The notes: generated by a model not told the origin, from the letters alone. A stretch of DNA of 64,000 nt from a bacterium SCSIO 12827 (GCA_024397995.1 CP073746.1:3035501-3099500), one strand, 5' to 3'. Positions 34,398-43,778 are shown, numbered from the stretch's first letter. A program made the numbers and translations.

Positions 34398-34523
34398 CGG
34401 TCTCTCTTGGTTTGCGTCCGCAAGCGGCGCCGGTGGCGTCGCCTTGGCATAAGATATGTCGTCATATGCATGACGGTTGCCGGCAGGCAATTTCTTGCCC
34501 CCGGCCGTCATTTGTTCGTCCGG

Positions 34524-35024
34524 TCACGTCCGCAGACGCTTGGTGATGTGGAGATGCGCCTGCTGCGTCCAGCGCGCCGCCGTGGCGGTCGAAACGCCAA
34601 GCCGCCCGGCGATTTCCTGAAAGGTCAATTCGCCCAGACGGTGCAGTTCGAAGGCCCGGCGCTGTCCCTCGGGCAACTCGTCCAGGGCGTCCCGCACCCG
34701 GCGAAGTTCGTCGCGGTAAAGCGCCGTATCCTCGGGCGAGGGCACGCCGGGGGCCTCCGCGAGGGACAGTTCATGGGCCTTGTCGCGCCGGGCCTCGGCC
34801 GATGTCCGACGCGTGCTGTCGAACGCCAGATTGCGCACGATGCGGTACAGATAGGCCAAAGGTTCTTCCAGGATGCTGCCCGACGCGGCGGAATTGAAGC
34901 GGATATAAGCTTCCTGGACCACGTCCTCGGCCCGCGCCCGATCGCCCAGAAGCCGACTGGCATAGTTCACCAGTTCGCCCCGATGGCTTATGTAGACGGC
35001 CAGGAAATTGGAGTTGTTCGGCAT
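34524..35024 (-). CDS. ECF sigma factor, FecI type, cassette 1
   Basis: 166-residue extracytoplasmic-function sigma factor. Region 2 (ASRLLGDRARAEDVVQEAYIRF, then AYLYRIVRNLAFDSTRR) and region 4 (LPEGQRRAFELHRLGELTFQEIAGRLGVS) are clear. A Fur box lies 56 bases upstream of the start. Expected to direct transcription of the receptor operon 30772-33279. Confidence 0.9.
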   Translation of the reverse strand: MPNNSNFLAVYISHRGELVNYASRLLGDRARAEDVVQEAYIRFNSAASGSILEEPLAYLYRIVRNLAFDSTRRTSAEARRDKAHELSLAEAPGVPSPEDTALYRDELRRVRDALDELPEGQRRAFELHRLGELTFQEIAGRLGVSTATAARWTQQAHLHITKRLRT

Positions 35025-35079
35025 AGACGGGTGCCCGGTCAATCCGTCGAGGTGAGCGGCGCATCGTTGCGCCACACAA

Positions 35080-35094
35080 TGAGAATGATTCTCA
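35080..35094. promoter_or_regulatory. Fur box upstream of fecI-type gene 1
   Basis: TGAGAAT (35080-35086), one base, ATTCTCA (35088-35094): a perfect 7-1-7 palindrome fitting the TGA-N9-TCA Fur/iron box. Places sigma factor 1 under iron repression. Confidence 0.82.
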
Positions 35095-35141
35095 ATAACT
35101 ATGTATCTTGGATTGTCCGAAAAGACAACAGACACCGCCGG

Positions 35142-35744
35142 TTATGGCCGGCCCTTTTCGCGGGCAATCGCGGGCGCCAGTCGGGCAATCACCGCCCGCG
35201 CGTCATAGGCGTCGGCGCCGTCCGGCTTGGGTCCACGGCCCAGGACCACGTCGGCATGGGCCGTATAGCGGTCGACGGGCCAGGACGTGGCCTCGGCATG
35301 GCCGCCGAAATAACCGTAGGAATTCCGGAAAGACGCGCCATACCCGTAGGGACCGCAGCACCAGGCCCGCCTGGGGCCGTAGAACCCGAAGTTCGGCCCG
35401 AATCCAAACCCGAAGGGCCCGTCGAAATCATAACTGGTGTGGTAGACCGTGGTCTTGTCCGTGTCCCGATCGGCGACGACGAAATGATCGCGGCCTCGGG
35501 CCAGGGTGACCTCGGCGGCGCGATAAAGCAGGTAATTTTCCACCGTTTCGCGCGGTGTCACCGTATTACCGGAAAAGGTCACGCGGATGTGGTCATCCTC
35601 CAGACCCTGTTCCCAATAGCCGTGCCCGCGCGCACCGTCGGCGCCGGACGCGGGGCCGTAAGGCGTCGGCACGGCACAGGCGGCCAGCCCAACGACGGCC
35701 GCCAGCAGAGCACATAGGAAACCGCGTTTGCGGGGTCCATGCAT
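35142..35744 (-). CDS. CC0125/CC1285-family lipoprotein
   Basis: 200-residue lipoprotein with lipobox LAAC near residue 22. Start 35744 is 6 bases after GGGAGG. The conserved core (LEDDHIRVTFSGN, ETVENYLLYRAAEVTLARG, HFVVADRDTDK) matches the alphaproteobacterial CC0125 family whose function is unknown. The C-terminal part has a Gly/Phe/Tyr-rich stretch. It sits between iron cassettes 1 and 2; no link to iron is evident, though its position inside the block invites a check. Confidence 0.85.
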   Translation of the reverse strand: MHGPRKRGFLCALLAAVVGLAACAVPTPYGPASGADGARGHGYWEQGLEDDHIRVTFSGNTVTPRETVENYLLYRAAEVTLARGRDHFVVADRDTDKTTVYHTSYDFDGPFGFGFGPNFGFYGPRRAWCCGPYGYGASFRNSYGYFGGHAEATSWPVDRYTAHADVVLGRGPKPDGADAYDARAVIARLAPAIAREKGRP

Positions 35745-35820
35745 GACATCCTCCCACGGGCAATGACGCGTTTCTTGGAATATAGGAACGGCGCCCCGGT
35801 CCGGCAACGGGCAGGGCCGC

Positions 35821-36102
35821 CTAGGGCGCGCGCCGGGTCCCCGGCCGGAACGCCAGGGCCATCACCAAGCTGAGCGCAGAAGCCGTCATCACGCCGAACC
35901 AGGCGACCGTACCCATGGACCATCCCCAATGGCCGGCACAGGCCCAGAGCGACGCCGCGAGCAGACCGCCGCCGACACTCCGCAGCATGATCCGTTGCAC
36001 CGGCGCGGCCCGCGCCCAGCCCATGTCGCGGCGGTGGCGGTTCATGGCGCAGGCCAGGGCCGTCCAGGCGGCGAAGGACAGAAAGAAAGCGAGAACGATC
36101 AT
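35821..36102 (-). CDS. DUF3325-type small membrane protein, cassette 2
   Basis: 93 residues with three hydrophobic helices and the central ALACAMNRHRRDMG pattern of DUF3325 proteins, which are repeatedly found after PepSY genes in siderophore uptake operons. Its start overlaps the stop of the PepSY gene by 4 bases, so the two are made together and probably interact in the inner membrane. Role unknown. Confidence 0.8.
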   Translation of the reverse strand: MIVLAFFLSFAAWTALACAMNRHRRDMGWARAAPVQRIMLRSVGGGLLAASLWACAGHWGWSMGTVAWFGVMTASALSLVMALAFRPGTRRAP

Positions 36103-37682
36103 TCGGCCGCCTCCTGCAGGTTGGAAGAAATCTCTTTCGCCTTTACTGCACGCTGATGGCCGCGGGCGGCAATCCGGGCCGCGACGATGAAACCAAGACC
36201 GAAGGCCAGACAGGTCAGATCGACGGCGGCAAGCTCCCACTGCCCGGCGGGCAGGCTTGCCCCCAGGTGCCGGTCTGTCGTCAGCGCATTCACCAGGGGA
36301 ATCAGGCCGAAGGCGGCGGCGGCGATCCAGCATTGTTCGGTCCAGGCGCGGGCGGCGGGGCGCAGGGCCGCATGAACGGCCAGGGCCGCCCAGGCCAGGA
36401 ACATGATATTCGCCTCCCAGGCTGCGCGCCCGGCGATATCGACCGGCACCAGCCGGTTGGCCCAAAGATATGCGGCGACGGCCGTGGGCAGGCCACAGAC
36501 GGTCGCCACATTCAGGCGTTCGACCAGGGCGAAGCCGAGGCGCCGTTCCAGGCGCGCCCGCCGTTTCTTGGTCCACAGGATCAATCCTGAACCGATCATC
36601 GCCGTGCCCATCAGACCTGTAAGGAAATAAAGCCAGCGCAGCACCGGCCCGGCGAACAGACCTTCGTGCAGGGACAGCAATGTCTCGCTCACGATCCGGG
36701 GAGCGGGATTGACGGCGGGCGCATCGACCACGGTCCCCGTCGCCCCGTTAAACAGCACTTCCGCCCGATCACCTGAGACGCGCCGCGTGCTTTCGAGAAT
36801 GCGGACCCGGGCCGCGACCGTACCGGGCCGCGTGATGTCCACGAAACCGATGTTGCCGGGCCCCCAAATACGATCCGCCTCGGCCAGCATGGGGGCGAGT
36901 GGCGCCAACGGCGCTGGAGCCGCCCGTTCCGTATTCCGGTCAAACGGCCGGCCACTGAACATGATATCCGTGAATGCGCGGCGGTTGTCCTCGCCCCAGC
37001 CGTATTCAGACGCGATCACCGGCGCCATGTAGAGGTAACAGATGAACAGCAGCCCCGAGTAGGTGATCATCAAATGAAACGGCAGGGACAGTACGCCGAG
37101 CAAGTTGTGGGCGTCGAGCCAGTTGCGGTGCCCGGTGCCGGGCCGGAAGGTGAAGAAGTCCTTGAAGATGCGGGCATGAATGATGACGCCGGTGACCAGA
37201 GCCGCGAACATGACCATGGCGCAGAACCCGACGATCCATTCCCCCGCCGTTGTCGGGATGTAGTGAAGCCGGTAATGCATGCGGTACAGCAGCCGGCCCC
37301 CGCCCGTGGCCCGGTACGCGACCTTTTCCCCGGTTTCCGGATTAAGGAACCCGCTCTGCCGTTTGCCGGTCGCGCCTTCGGTTTCGGGATAACCTTCGAC
37401 GAAATACCGCAACTCCGGCTGTTCGCGCCCGCCCGGCGGGGACACCAGCCAGCGCCGGGCGTCCGGCATTTTCTCCTGCACGAATTTGAGGCCCAGGGCC
37501 AGGGCGTCCGCCTGCGTGACCTCCGCCGCGACCAGGGGCTTTTCCGGGCGCATCCACCGGTCCAGTTCGGCCTCCACATAGCCCGTCGTGCCGGTCAGAA
37601 AGACGAAGAACAGTATCCAGCCCATGAGCAGTCCGCCCCAGGTATGGAGCCAGGACATGGATTGGCGGAACCCTTCCTTCAT
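36099..37682 (-). CDS. PepSY-domain membrane protein, cassette 2
   Basis: 527-residue inner-membrane protein with an N-terminal helix (SWLHTWGGLLMGWILFFVFL), a periplasmic PepSY-containing loop, conserved His residues in MHYRLHYIPTTAGEWIVG and SLHEGLFAGPVLR, and a bundle of C-terminal helices. Such proteins are likely haem- or Fe-handling reductases that act after receptor import. Begins 94 bases after the DUF3649 gene with a Fur-like box in between, and is coupled to the DUF3325 gene. Confidence 0.86.
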   Translation of the reverse strand: MKEGFRQSMSWLHTWGGLLMGWILFFVFLTGTTGYVEAELDRWMRPEKPLVAAEVTQADALALGLKFVQEKMPDARRWLVSPPGGREQPELRYFVEGYPETEGATGKRQSGFLNPETGEKVAYRATGGGRLLYRMHYRLHYIPTTAGEWIVGFCAMVMFAALVTGVIIHARIFKDFFTFRPGTGHRNWLDAHNLLGVLSLPFHLMITYSGLLFICYLYMAPVIASEYGWGEDNRRAFTDIMFSGRPFDRNTERAAPAPLAPLAPMLAEADRIWGPGNIGFVDITRPGTVAARVRILESTRRVSGDRAEVLFNGATGTVVDAPAVNPAPRIVSETLLSLHEGLFAGPVLRWLYFLTGLMGTAMIGSGLILWTKKRRARLERRLGFALVERLNVATVCGLPTAVAAYLWANRLVPVDIAGRAAWEANIMFLAWAALAVHAALRPAARAWTEQCWIAAAAFGLIPLVNALTTDRHLGASLPAGQWELAAVDLTCLAFGLGFIVAARIAARGHQRAVKAKEISSNLQEAAE

Positions 37683-37762
37683 CGCCGGGACTGCCGGGGG
37701 TGTTTATGCAAATGCGTGCTCATACACATAGGACGAACGGCGGGAGCAAAACCGCACCTTAA

Positions 37763-37779
37763 TTGCGAATTATTCTCAA
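37763..37779. promoter_or_regulatory. Fur-box-like site before the PepSY gene of cassette 2
   Basis: TTGCGAATTATTCTCAA at 37763-37779, with GAAT-T-ATTC core, overlaps the last codon of the DUF3649 gene and lies 81 bases upstream of the PepSY start. It suggests an internal iron-regulated promoter. Confidence 0.6.
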
Positions 37780-38105
37780 CCAAGACGGCCGGCGACCGGC
37801 CCCAGCCAATGAGCCAGGCCGGCGCAGATTGCCGCCGGAATCAATATCCCGCCCCACATGCGGGCCAGCGGCCGGGCACGAAAAGCCCAGAGAACCACGC
37901 AGAGGTAGATGAGAAAGCTGGCCAGCACCGCCCATTGCATCGCTTCATAGCGGCTCAGCGGCAGACTCCGGGCCATGAGGACCGACGCCGCCCAGGCCAG
38001 GCCGTAGCCGCCCAAGACCGCCGCCGCGATGCGTTGGACGATATGGAGAAACGATGCGCCCGTCCCGGTCCGTACCCCGATCTGTGAATATGTCCTCATA
38101 CCCAT
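37776..38105 (-). CDS. DUF3649-type small membrane protein, cassette 2
   Basis: 109 residues with three hydrophobic helices. RIAAAVLGGYGLAWAAS and AVLASFLIYLCVVLWAF match the DUF3649 pattern found beside PepSY/DUF3325 genes. It follows receptor 2 by 71 bases and is likely an inner-membrane part of the same iron-processing complex. The upstream ribosome binding site is weak; ATG 38099 is an alternative start. Confidence 0.75.
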   Translation of the reverse strand: MGMRTYSQIGVRTGTGASFLHIVQRIAAAVLGGYGLAWAASVLMARSLPLSRYEAMQWAVLASFLIYLCVVLWAFRARPLARMWGGILIPAAICAGLAHWLGPVAGRLG

Positions 38106-38176
38106 AAGACGAACGGCCAGGCGAAATCATCATACCGGGACTGATAAAAATTCCGCCGCCACAGCCTAACCACGAC

Positions 38177-40633
38177 CTAAAAGTCCAAACGAATGCCGCC
38201 GAACACGGTTCGGGGGGCACCCGCATTGATGCGGTAGGTCCCGCCGGAGGCCGTGTAATAGGTTTCGTCGGTGATGTTTTTGACTCCGAGGTCAAAGCGC
38301 AGACGCTTTTCCTTGCCCACGGGCAGGTAGTACCACAGGCCCACGTCGAACAGCAGGTACTGGCCCAGCTTGTAGGTATGGGCGTCGTCACCGAACCGGG
38401 TGCCGACGTAGGTCACGCCGCCGCCGACCCCCAAGCCGTCAAGATTGGTCCCCGTATCAGTGAATTCATAACTGGTCCACAGGCTGGCGGTCGCCTTGGG
38501 CACGCCGCGCGGGCGGTTGCCGTCGGTCGAGGTATCCGTCGACGTGATATCCGCCTTGAGGAAACCAAGCCCGCCGCGGATGTTCCAACCCGGCGTCGGA
38601 TTGCCGACCCCGGAGACCTCGACCCCGCTGGTGTTGACCTCACCCACCAATTGGGGCTCGCCGTTCACGGTTTCGACGACGTTTTCCTTCTTGATGTCGA
38701 AGACAGCGGCATTCAGCAGAAGCTTGCCGCCCAAGGCGTTCCATTTGATGCCCGCCTCGTATTGCCGCCCTTGTTCCGGTTCCAACACCAGAACGCTTTC
38801 GTTGCCCGATGAAATTCCCTGCGCCGTAAAGGTATCCGCATAGTTGGCGTACAGGGCGACAGTCTCGACCGGCTTCCAGACTAGACCTGCCGTTTTCGTC
38901 AGCTTCGCATCGCGCGGCTGTTCCGCGGTCGTGATGGCGTTGGTCAGAAGATTCTTGCGGTAAAAATCGCCGTTGTAGAACTCGTAACGCAGCCCCCCGG
39001 TCAAGTTGACCGTCGGCATGATCTCGATGTCGGTCGCCAAATACGGGCCGTATGATTTCTGCGACAGGTCGGTGAACTGCAAGGATGACGGGTTTCCGGA
39101 ATCGTCGACCAGTATCTCCGGCGTCGGATTGTTGACCGTACCGCCGACCTGGTTGGCGCCGGCATAGTTACGCCAGTCATGGTCCTGTTGGTGATACTCG
39201 AAGCCGGCAACGAGCTCGGTGGGCATGACCAAGGTGTCAAACTTCCCGCGCGCCTGCAGGCGACCGAACAATGTCTGCAGGTTGCGGTCGTCGTTGCCTT
39301 GGACCCGCCGGGTCAAGGTGCCGTCCGCCGCGATGCTGCGGACCTCGACGTAAACGTCTTGTGCCTTTTCCGTATAATAGGCGACCTTGTTTTCCAGCGA
39401 CCACGGACTGTCCCCCAAAGGCACGGCGCCGTCGAATTCGAAAATATGATAGGTCGCTTGACGGTCAACGAAGTCCGGATGGTAGGCCGTGTCCGTCGGC
39501 ACGTCCGCGATCAATCGCGTGCTGCCGTTCCCGGCGACCGTGGGCAAACCGCGGTCCATGGTGCGATCGTCGTTGGTGACTTCATGGTTGACCCGCGCGG
39601 TCGCACCGCTGTCGCCGACCCAAAGGAACGACGTCGACAGGAATTGGCGTTCGACCTTGGAATTCTTCCGGAACGTCTCCCCCTGGTCGCCCGACGTGGT
39701 GATGCGATAGGCGAAATTCTCGCTGTCACCGATTGCGCCGGTGGCGTCGAAGGTGAGGTTCCGCTCACCGTCTTCGTCGAAATTGGTTTCGACGTGATGT
39801 TCGGCCTCGAACTGCGGTTTTTTCGTTACCACGTTCACGAGGCCGCCCGGTGTCATCTGACCGATGTCGGCGACAGGCCCTTTCATGATCTGGATGCTGT
39901 CCACCGTCGCCGGATCGAACCGGCCGCTGGTCTTCAATCGTACGCCATTTCGATAGATATCGTCGTCCCGCCGAAAGCCGCGGATGATGTAGTCCTCGCG
40001 CGTTCCACCGAACCCGTCAGCGCTCACCGTGTTGGGCGACAGCTTGTAGACGTCCTCCATTTCCCGGGCATGCTGATCCAGCAGCAACTGCTCGGGAATG
40101 ATGTCGATTGTTCGCGGGATATCGATCAGGTCCTTGTCGAACCGGGTGCCCGTTTCCGCATGGCGGCTGTTGTAGCGCGATTGCTTGGTGCCCATGACCG
40201 AGACCGTGTCCAGCATCAGCGTTCCGCCCGCCTGGGGTTTGCTCAGGGTCACGGACTTTTCCCCGGCGAAATGCCAGGTCACGCCCGTACCGGTCAGAAG
40301 CAACTGCAACGCCTGCTCGGCGGTGTAATTCCCCTTAATGCCCTGGGTCTGCAGGCCGGCCGCCAGCGCCGTGTCGTAAACCAACTGCAGGCCGCTTTCA
40401 TCGGCAAACCGGTTGAGCGCCGCCGCGAGAGAACCGGCAGGGATGTCGTAGACGCGGGATTCCGCCGACTGCGCCTGAAGGACCGTTTCCGGCGCGGGTG
40501 CTGCCCCCGCTGCTCCGGGCAGCATGATGACCAGCACCCCGGCCAATGCCGTCCCGGCAAGCAGCCCCCGCATTAATCCGCACCGGCGGTTTGCCTGCGC
40601 GTGGTTGTTCATCCGGATTCTGGTCGGCGTCAT
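38177..40633 (-). CDS. TonB-dependent siderophore receptor with STN signalling domain, cassette 2
   Basis: 818-residue receptor; start at 40633 with GAGGGG 7 bases upstream. Signal peptide ends near AAGAAPA (about residue 45), STN domain follows (YDIPAGSLAAALNRFADESG), then plug (IDIPRTIDIIPEQ, GFGGTREDYIIRGFRRDD, MTPGGLVNVVTKKP) and barrel ending in FGGIRLDF with a C-terminal Phe. Diverges more from receptors 1, 3 and 4, which share a common segment after the STN domain. Cassette FecI/FecR genes lie directly upstream, so it is probably autoinducing for its siderophore. Confidence 0.92.
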   Translation of the reverse strand: MTPTRIRMNNHAQANRRCGLMRGLLAGTALAGVLVIMLPGAAGAAPAPETVLQAQSAESRVYDIPAGSLAAALNRFADESGLQLVYDTALAAGLQTQGIKGNYTAEQALQLLLTGTGVTWHFAGEKSVTLSKPQAGGTLMLDTVSVMGTKQSRYNSRHAETGTRFDKDLIDIPRTIDIIPEQLLLDQHAREMEDVYKLSPNTVSADGFGGTREDYIIRGFRRDDDIYRNGVRLKTSGRFDPATVDSIQIMKGPVADIGQMTPGGLVNVVTKKPQFEAEHHVETNFDEDGERNLTFDATGAIGDSENFAYRITTSGDQGETFRKNSKVERQFLSTSFLWVGDSGATARVNHEVTNDDRTMDRGLPTVAGNGSTRLIADVPTDTAYHPDFVDRQATYHIFEFDGAVPLGDSPWSLENKVAYYTEKAQDVYVEVRSIAADGTLTRRVQGNDDRNLQTLFGRLQARGKFDTLVMPTELVAGFEYHQQDHDWRNYAGANQVGGTVNNPTPEILVDDSGNPSSLQFTDLSQKSYGPYLATDIEIMPTVNLTGGLRYEFYNGDFYRKNLLTNAITTAEQPRDAKLTKTAGLVWKPVETVALYANYADTFTAQGISSGNESVLVLEPEQGRQYEAGIKWNALGGKLLLNAAVFDIKKENVVETVNGEPQLVGEVNTSGVEVSGVGNPTPGWNIRGGLGFLKADITSTDTSTDGNRPRGVPKATASLWTSYEFTDTGTNLDGLGVGGGVTYVGTRFGDDAHTYKLGQYLLFDVGLWYYLPVGKEKRLRFDLGVKNITDETYYTASGGTYRINAGAPRTVFGGIRLDF

Positions 40634-40682
40634 ACCCATTCCCCTCTTGGTCCCCGCGCATCCGGCATTCCACCGTTTTAAA

Positions 40683-40697
40683 CGCAATTAATTCTTA
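40683..40697. promoter_or_regulatory. diverged iron-box-like site upstream of receptor 2
   Basis: CGCAATTAATTCTTA at 40683-40697 matches 11 of 14 positions of the more standard box at 42472-42487 read on the other strand. Located about 50 bases before the receptor start. A Fur site or the FecI-type promoter region; weakly supported. Confidence 0.4.
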
Positions 40698-40788
40698 CTC
40701 GTAATTATGTGACGGCCGGGGAGCAGGATAGAGGAGGTCCGAAGCGCATTTTTTTCACGCCCGCATCCCGGCCTGCGGGCCGCCACCG

Positions 40789-41775
40789 TTATTGATGCAG
40801 CAGGATCAGATAGTCGGTCAGGCGGGTGGACCTGAGGCCGAGCGCCGTTTCCAACGCCCCGACGACGGCGACCGGATCACGGGTGTCGAACACGCCGTTG
40901 ACCCGCCGCTGGCGCAGCCCCGCACCGGTCAGGCGGATCAGGCCCGCGTGGTAGCGGTTCAGTTCGTCGATGACAGCGCCCAAGGCCCGGTCGCGGAACA
41001 CCAGCTTGTCCCGGCGCCAGGCGGCGGCACTTTGCGGGTCCACGGTTTCCACGGCGCCGAGCCCCCCGGCCGCGCCGTAGCTGACCCGCTGGTTCAGGGC
41101 CAGGATCGTTTCCGCCCCGCCGTCGGTCGCCGCGACGGCGACCCGGCCCTCAAGCAGCGTCACCGACGCGCCATCGCCCAATACTCGCACGCTAAACACC
41201 GTGCCGAGCACCCGGCTGATTCCGCCGCCGGCGGCCACCGTGAAGGGCCGGTCCGGGTTTTTGACCACGTCGAACGCCGCCTCGCCCCGCAGCAGGCGGA
41301 CCCGCCGCGGCCCCGTATCGTCCGGGCCAAAATCGACGGCGATGGCACTGGCCGTGTTCAACTGCGCGGTCGACCCGTCGGGCAGGGAAACCGTCCGCGT
41401 TTCCCCGACCGCCGTCACGGCATCGGCGCGGAGCCCCGTATCAATGCGCTGCGGCAGATCCGTGCCCAGCCCGAGGGCCAGAACCAGCCCGGCCGCGACG
41501 GCCCCCAGCGCCCAGCGGCGCCCGGTCCGATATCCATCCGTGGCCGGTTTTCCTGCCAATGACGTCGTTTCCACAGTGCCCGCCAGATCGCCAAGTGCAT
41601 CCCAGGTCCGGGAAATCCGCTCGAACGCCCGCTGATGGCCGGGATCGGCGGCAAGCCAGCCGTCGAACGCCTGTTGTTCACGGTCCGACAGGTCGCCTCG
41701 GTCAATCCGCGCGAACCAAGCCGCGGCCTGCTCCAGGGCGGCGGCGGAGACGGGTTGTTTCGGGCGGTCGGACAA
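40789..41775 (-). CDS. FecR-family anti-sigma regulator, cassette 2
   Basis: 328 residues: DUF4880-type start (LEQAAAWFARIDRGDLSDRE), membrane helix near residue 95 (WALGAVAAGLVLALGLG), and periplasmic FecR domain with TRTVSLPDGSTAQLNTASAI and RGEAAFDVVKNPDRPFTV; the C-terminus contains the ..RVNGVFDTRDPVAVVGAL receptor-contact-like STN-related repeat. It should gate sigma factor 2 (next gene upstream) in response to receptor 2. Confidence 0.9.
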   Translation of the reverse strand: MSDRPKQPVSAAALEQAAAWFARIDRGDLSDREQQAFDGWLAADPGHQRAFERISRTWDALGDLAGTVETTSLAGKPATDGYRTGRRWALGAVAAGLVLALGLGTDLPQRIDTGLRADAVTAVGETRTVSLPDGSTAQLNTASAIAVDFGPDDTGPRRVRLLRGEAAFDVVKNPDRPFTVAAGGGISRVLGTVFSVRVLGDGASVTLLEGRVAVAATDGGAETILALNQRVSYGAAGGLGAVETVDPQSAAAWRRDKLVFRDRALGAVIDELNRYHAGLIRLTGAGLRQRRVNGVFDTRDPVAVVGALETALGLRSTRLTDYLILLHQ

Positions 41776-41880
41776 GTTGTATTCCCTTGATCTGTCAGGC
41801 CTTGGACGGCAGACCGCGCATAGAGACGCATGGTGCCAATAGGTATGACGAATGAAGCGGAGATTAGAGGAGGGGAAACC

Positions 41881-42393
41881 CTATTCTTCCGGGTCAAGGC
41901 GCGCGGCGCAGTGAAGCAGGGCCTTGCGCAGGTGCTTTTCCACCATGTTGCGGCTGATCCCCAGGCGGTCGGCGATTTCGGCCTGATCCAGGCCGTCGAA
42001 CCGGCGCAACATGAACACCGCGCGACATTTTGGCGGCAGGCCGTCGACGATGCGCCGCAGATGGTCGATGTCCTGGCGCGCCGCGACGGCGCGCTCCGCC
42101 CCCGGCTGGCCGTCCGGAACGAAGTCGGCAACGACACCGTCGGCCATGATGGCCTGGCGGCGCTGTTCCCGGCGCAGGTGATCGATCGCCAGGTTGCCGG
42201 CGACGCGGTACAGAAAGGCTCGCGGATTATCGACGGGAGCCGGCGTTTTCGCGGTGACCGCGCGTACATAGGTTTCCTGCACGATGTCGGCAGCCATCGC
42301 CGGGCAGCGCACGCGGCGGCGCACGAAGACCATCAATTCCTCGTAATGGGCCTCGAAAGCCGTGATCAGGTTGTCCGCGGTCGTCGTGGTCAT
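41881..42393 (-). CDS. ECF sigma factor, FecI type, cassette 2
   Basis: About 170 residues. Region 2 (MAADIVQETYVRAVTA, NPRAFLYRVAGNLAIDHLRR) and region 4 (LPPKCRAVFMLRRFDGLDQAEIADRLGISRNMVEKHL) are clear. Starts at ATG 42393; a GTG at 42417 is also possible. A Fur-like box lies about 80 bases upstream. Confidence 0.9.
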   Translation of the reverse strand: MTTTTADNLITAFEAHYEELMVFVRRRVRCPAMAADIVQETYVRAVTAKTPAPVDNPRAFLYRVAGNLAIDHLRREQRRQAIMADGVVADFVPDGQPGAERAVAARQDIDHLRRIVDGLPPKCRAVFMLRRFDGLDQAEIADRLGISRNMVEKHLRKALLHCAARLDPEE

Positions 42394-42471
42394 GAAATCG
42401 GCTGTAAACTCTTGCACGCCCGCCGTTTGCCACGGCTTCAGGCCTTATTCTTGGCGCGAAGATAGCGATAT

Positions 42472-42487
42472 TAAGAATTATTCGCAA
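42472..42487. promoter_or_regulatory. Fur-box-like site before fecI-type gene 2
   Basis: TAAGAATTATTCGCAA at 42472-42487 with GAAT-T-ATTC core, nearly the reverse complement of the box at 37763-37779. It lies between the sigma factor gene and tonB, both on the reverse strand. Confidence 0.68.
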
Positions 42488-42546
42488 TTACTGATTTCAC
42501 GGATACACGGAGAGTATCAAGCCACCCTCGCCCGCCAGACAGGCCC

Positions 42547-43365
42547 TTATCGCAAGGAAAATTGCACCGGCACCACGACTTCCAACTTGTCACGGGACAT
42601 GTCGCCGGGAATGGGCGGCAGGGGCTGGGCGCGGTTGATCATGGCGATGGTTTCCGTATCCAGCATGCGGTGGCCCGAGGATCTCTCGATCCGGTAGGCC
42701 AGGAGATGCCCGTCCCGGTCGATGGAGAAATACAGCAGCACCGCCCCTTCGATGCGGCGCAGACGGGCCGAACGCGGGTATTCCTTGTGCTTTTCCAACC
42801 AGGCCTGCAGCACGGACATGTAATCCGCCGCCGCGCCGGCCTGACCACCGCCCTGGGAATTGTCGCCGCTGCCGACGTCCTTGGCATCCTTGGTGCCGGC
42901 CTTGCCCTGGGAGCCCGCGACCGCCGGCGGCGGTGTGTGAACCGGGGTCGGGGCCACCGCTGCCGTTTCCACAGGCTTGGGCGGCGGTGCTGCCTTGGGG
43001 CGCACCACTTTGGGCGGCACGGGCAAGGGGTCGCGCGGGCGTTCCTCGACCGCCTTGACCGGCTCGATGGCGACCGCGTCGGGAACCACCGGCTCCACGG
43101 GCACCACTTCCGCCGGAACTTCGGGCGTTACCGCCTCGACGGTCTCAACCGGCTCGACCGGTTTCGCTTCCTGCGGTTCCGGAGAATCTTGGGCGTCGGA
43201 ACCGGGTGCGCCCCCCGCCGGGCCCAATGAAATCTCGATCCCGCCGACACCCGGAAGCTGTGCCCCCGACGGCGCCGGGGTCCACAACACGACGGCGGCC
43301 GCAGCCGCGTGCAGAAACACCGCCCCGGCAATAGCCATATTCCAATGACGAACGCGAATTTCCAT
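42547..43365 (-). CDS. tonB: energy transducer TonB
   Basis: 272 residues: an N-terminal membrane anchor (residues 10-28), a Pro/Glu/Lys-rich periplasmic spanner (about 55-140), a Gly/Ser/Asp linker, and the C-terminal TonB fold (YPRSARLRRIEGAVLLYFSI, EVVVPVQFSL). It transmits proton-motive force from ExbB-ExbD to outer-membrane receptors, probably serving all five in the window. ATG 43365 overlaps the exbD stop (TGATG); a GTG at 43368 is the other option. The nearest dedicated iron operator lies upstream of the exb unit. Confidence 0.92.
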   Translation of the reverse strand: MEIRVRHWNMAIAGAVFLHAAAAAVVLWTPAPSGAQLPGVGGIEISLGPAGGAPGSDAQDSPEPQEAKPVEPVETVEAVTPEVPAEVVPVEPVVPDAVAIEPVKAVEERPRDPLPVPPKVVRPKAAPPPKPVETAAVAPTPVHTPPPAVAGSQGKAGTKDAKDVGSGDNSQGGGQAGAAADYMSVLQAWLEKHKEYPRSARLRRIEGAVLLYFSIDRDGHLLAYRIERSSGHRMLDTETIAMINRAQPLPPIPGDMSRDKLEVVVPVQFSLR

Positions 43366-43778
43366 CACAGGGCCTTCGGTACGGTCAGCACGTTGACCTT
43401 CCGCACACCGGCAGCGCGCAGCAGTTCCATGATCTCGACCAAACGCACCGCCGGCGCACCGCCATCGGCCTTGACCCGGAAATGCGTCACCCCGGCCTCG
43501 ACCGGCGCGATCAGGGCGGCCTTCAACCCGGCGTCGTCCACGGTCTTGCCGTCGAAGGCGATGCGCCCGTCGGTGCCGACCAGAATGACAGGACCGGCCT
43601 CATCCGGTTCCGTCTCGCTGGCGGAAACCGGCGGCTCGATATGGAAGGGATCGGTCGCCGCCAAATGTCCCGCCAGCATGAAGAAGATCAGCAGCAGAAA
43701 CACCACGTTGATGAGCGGCAGAATGCGGTCGTCGTCATTGGTGCCACGCCCGGGGCCGGGCCGAAGGGAGCGCATCAC
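43365..43778 (-). CDS. exbD: ExbD-family biopolymer transport protein (second copy)
   Basis: 137 residues with one N-terminal membrane helix containing the conserved Asp context (LPLINVVFLLLIFFML) and a periplasmic domain. It replaces the usual PLxD with PLIN, so the proton-path Asp of classical ExbD is absent at this position; function might be structural or the partner ExbD could carry it. Coupled to both neighbours by short overlaps. Confidence 0.85.
   Translation of the reverse strand: MMRSLRPGPGRGTNDDDRILPLINVVFLLLIFFMLAGHLAATDPFHIEPPVSASETEPDEAGPVILVGTDGRIAFDGKTVDDAGLKAALIAPVEAGVTHFRVKADGGAPAVRLVEIMELLRAAGVRKVNVLTVPKAL

Noticed and set aside
33600-35717. 705-residue forward open frame opposite FecR, FecI and the CC0125 lipoprotein
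   Set aside because: It spans three clear reverse genes and the Fur box; no motifs.
36099-36576. Long reverse frame extending the DUF3325 gene upstream
   Set aside because: The upstream part is inside the PepSY gene and Arg/Gly/Pro-rich; the DUF3325 start at 36102 gives a normal length.
39179-40576. Long forward frame opposite receptor 2
   Set aside because: Shadow frame; receptor motifs on the reverse strand are unmistakable.
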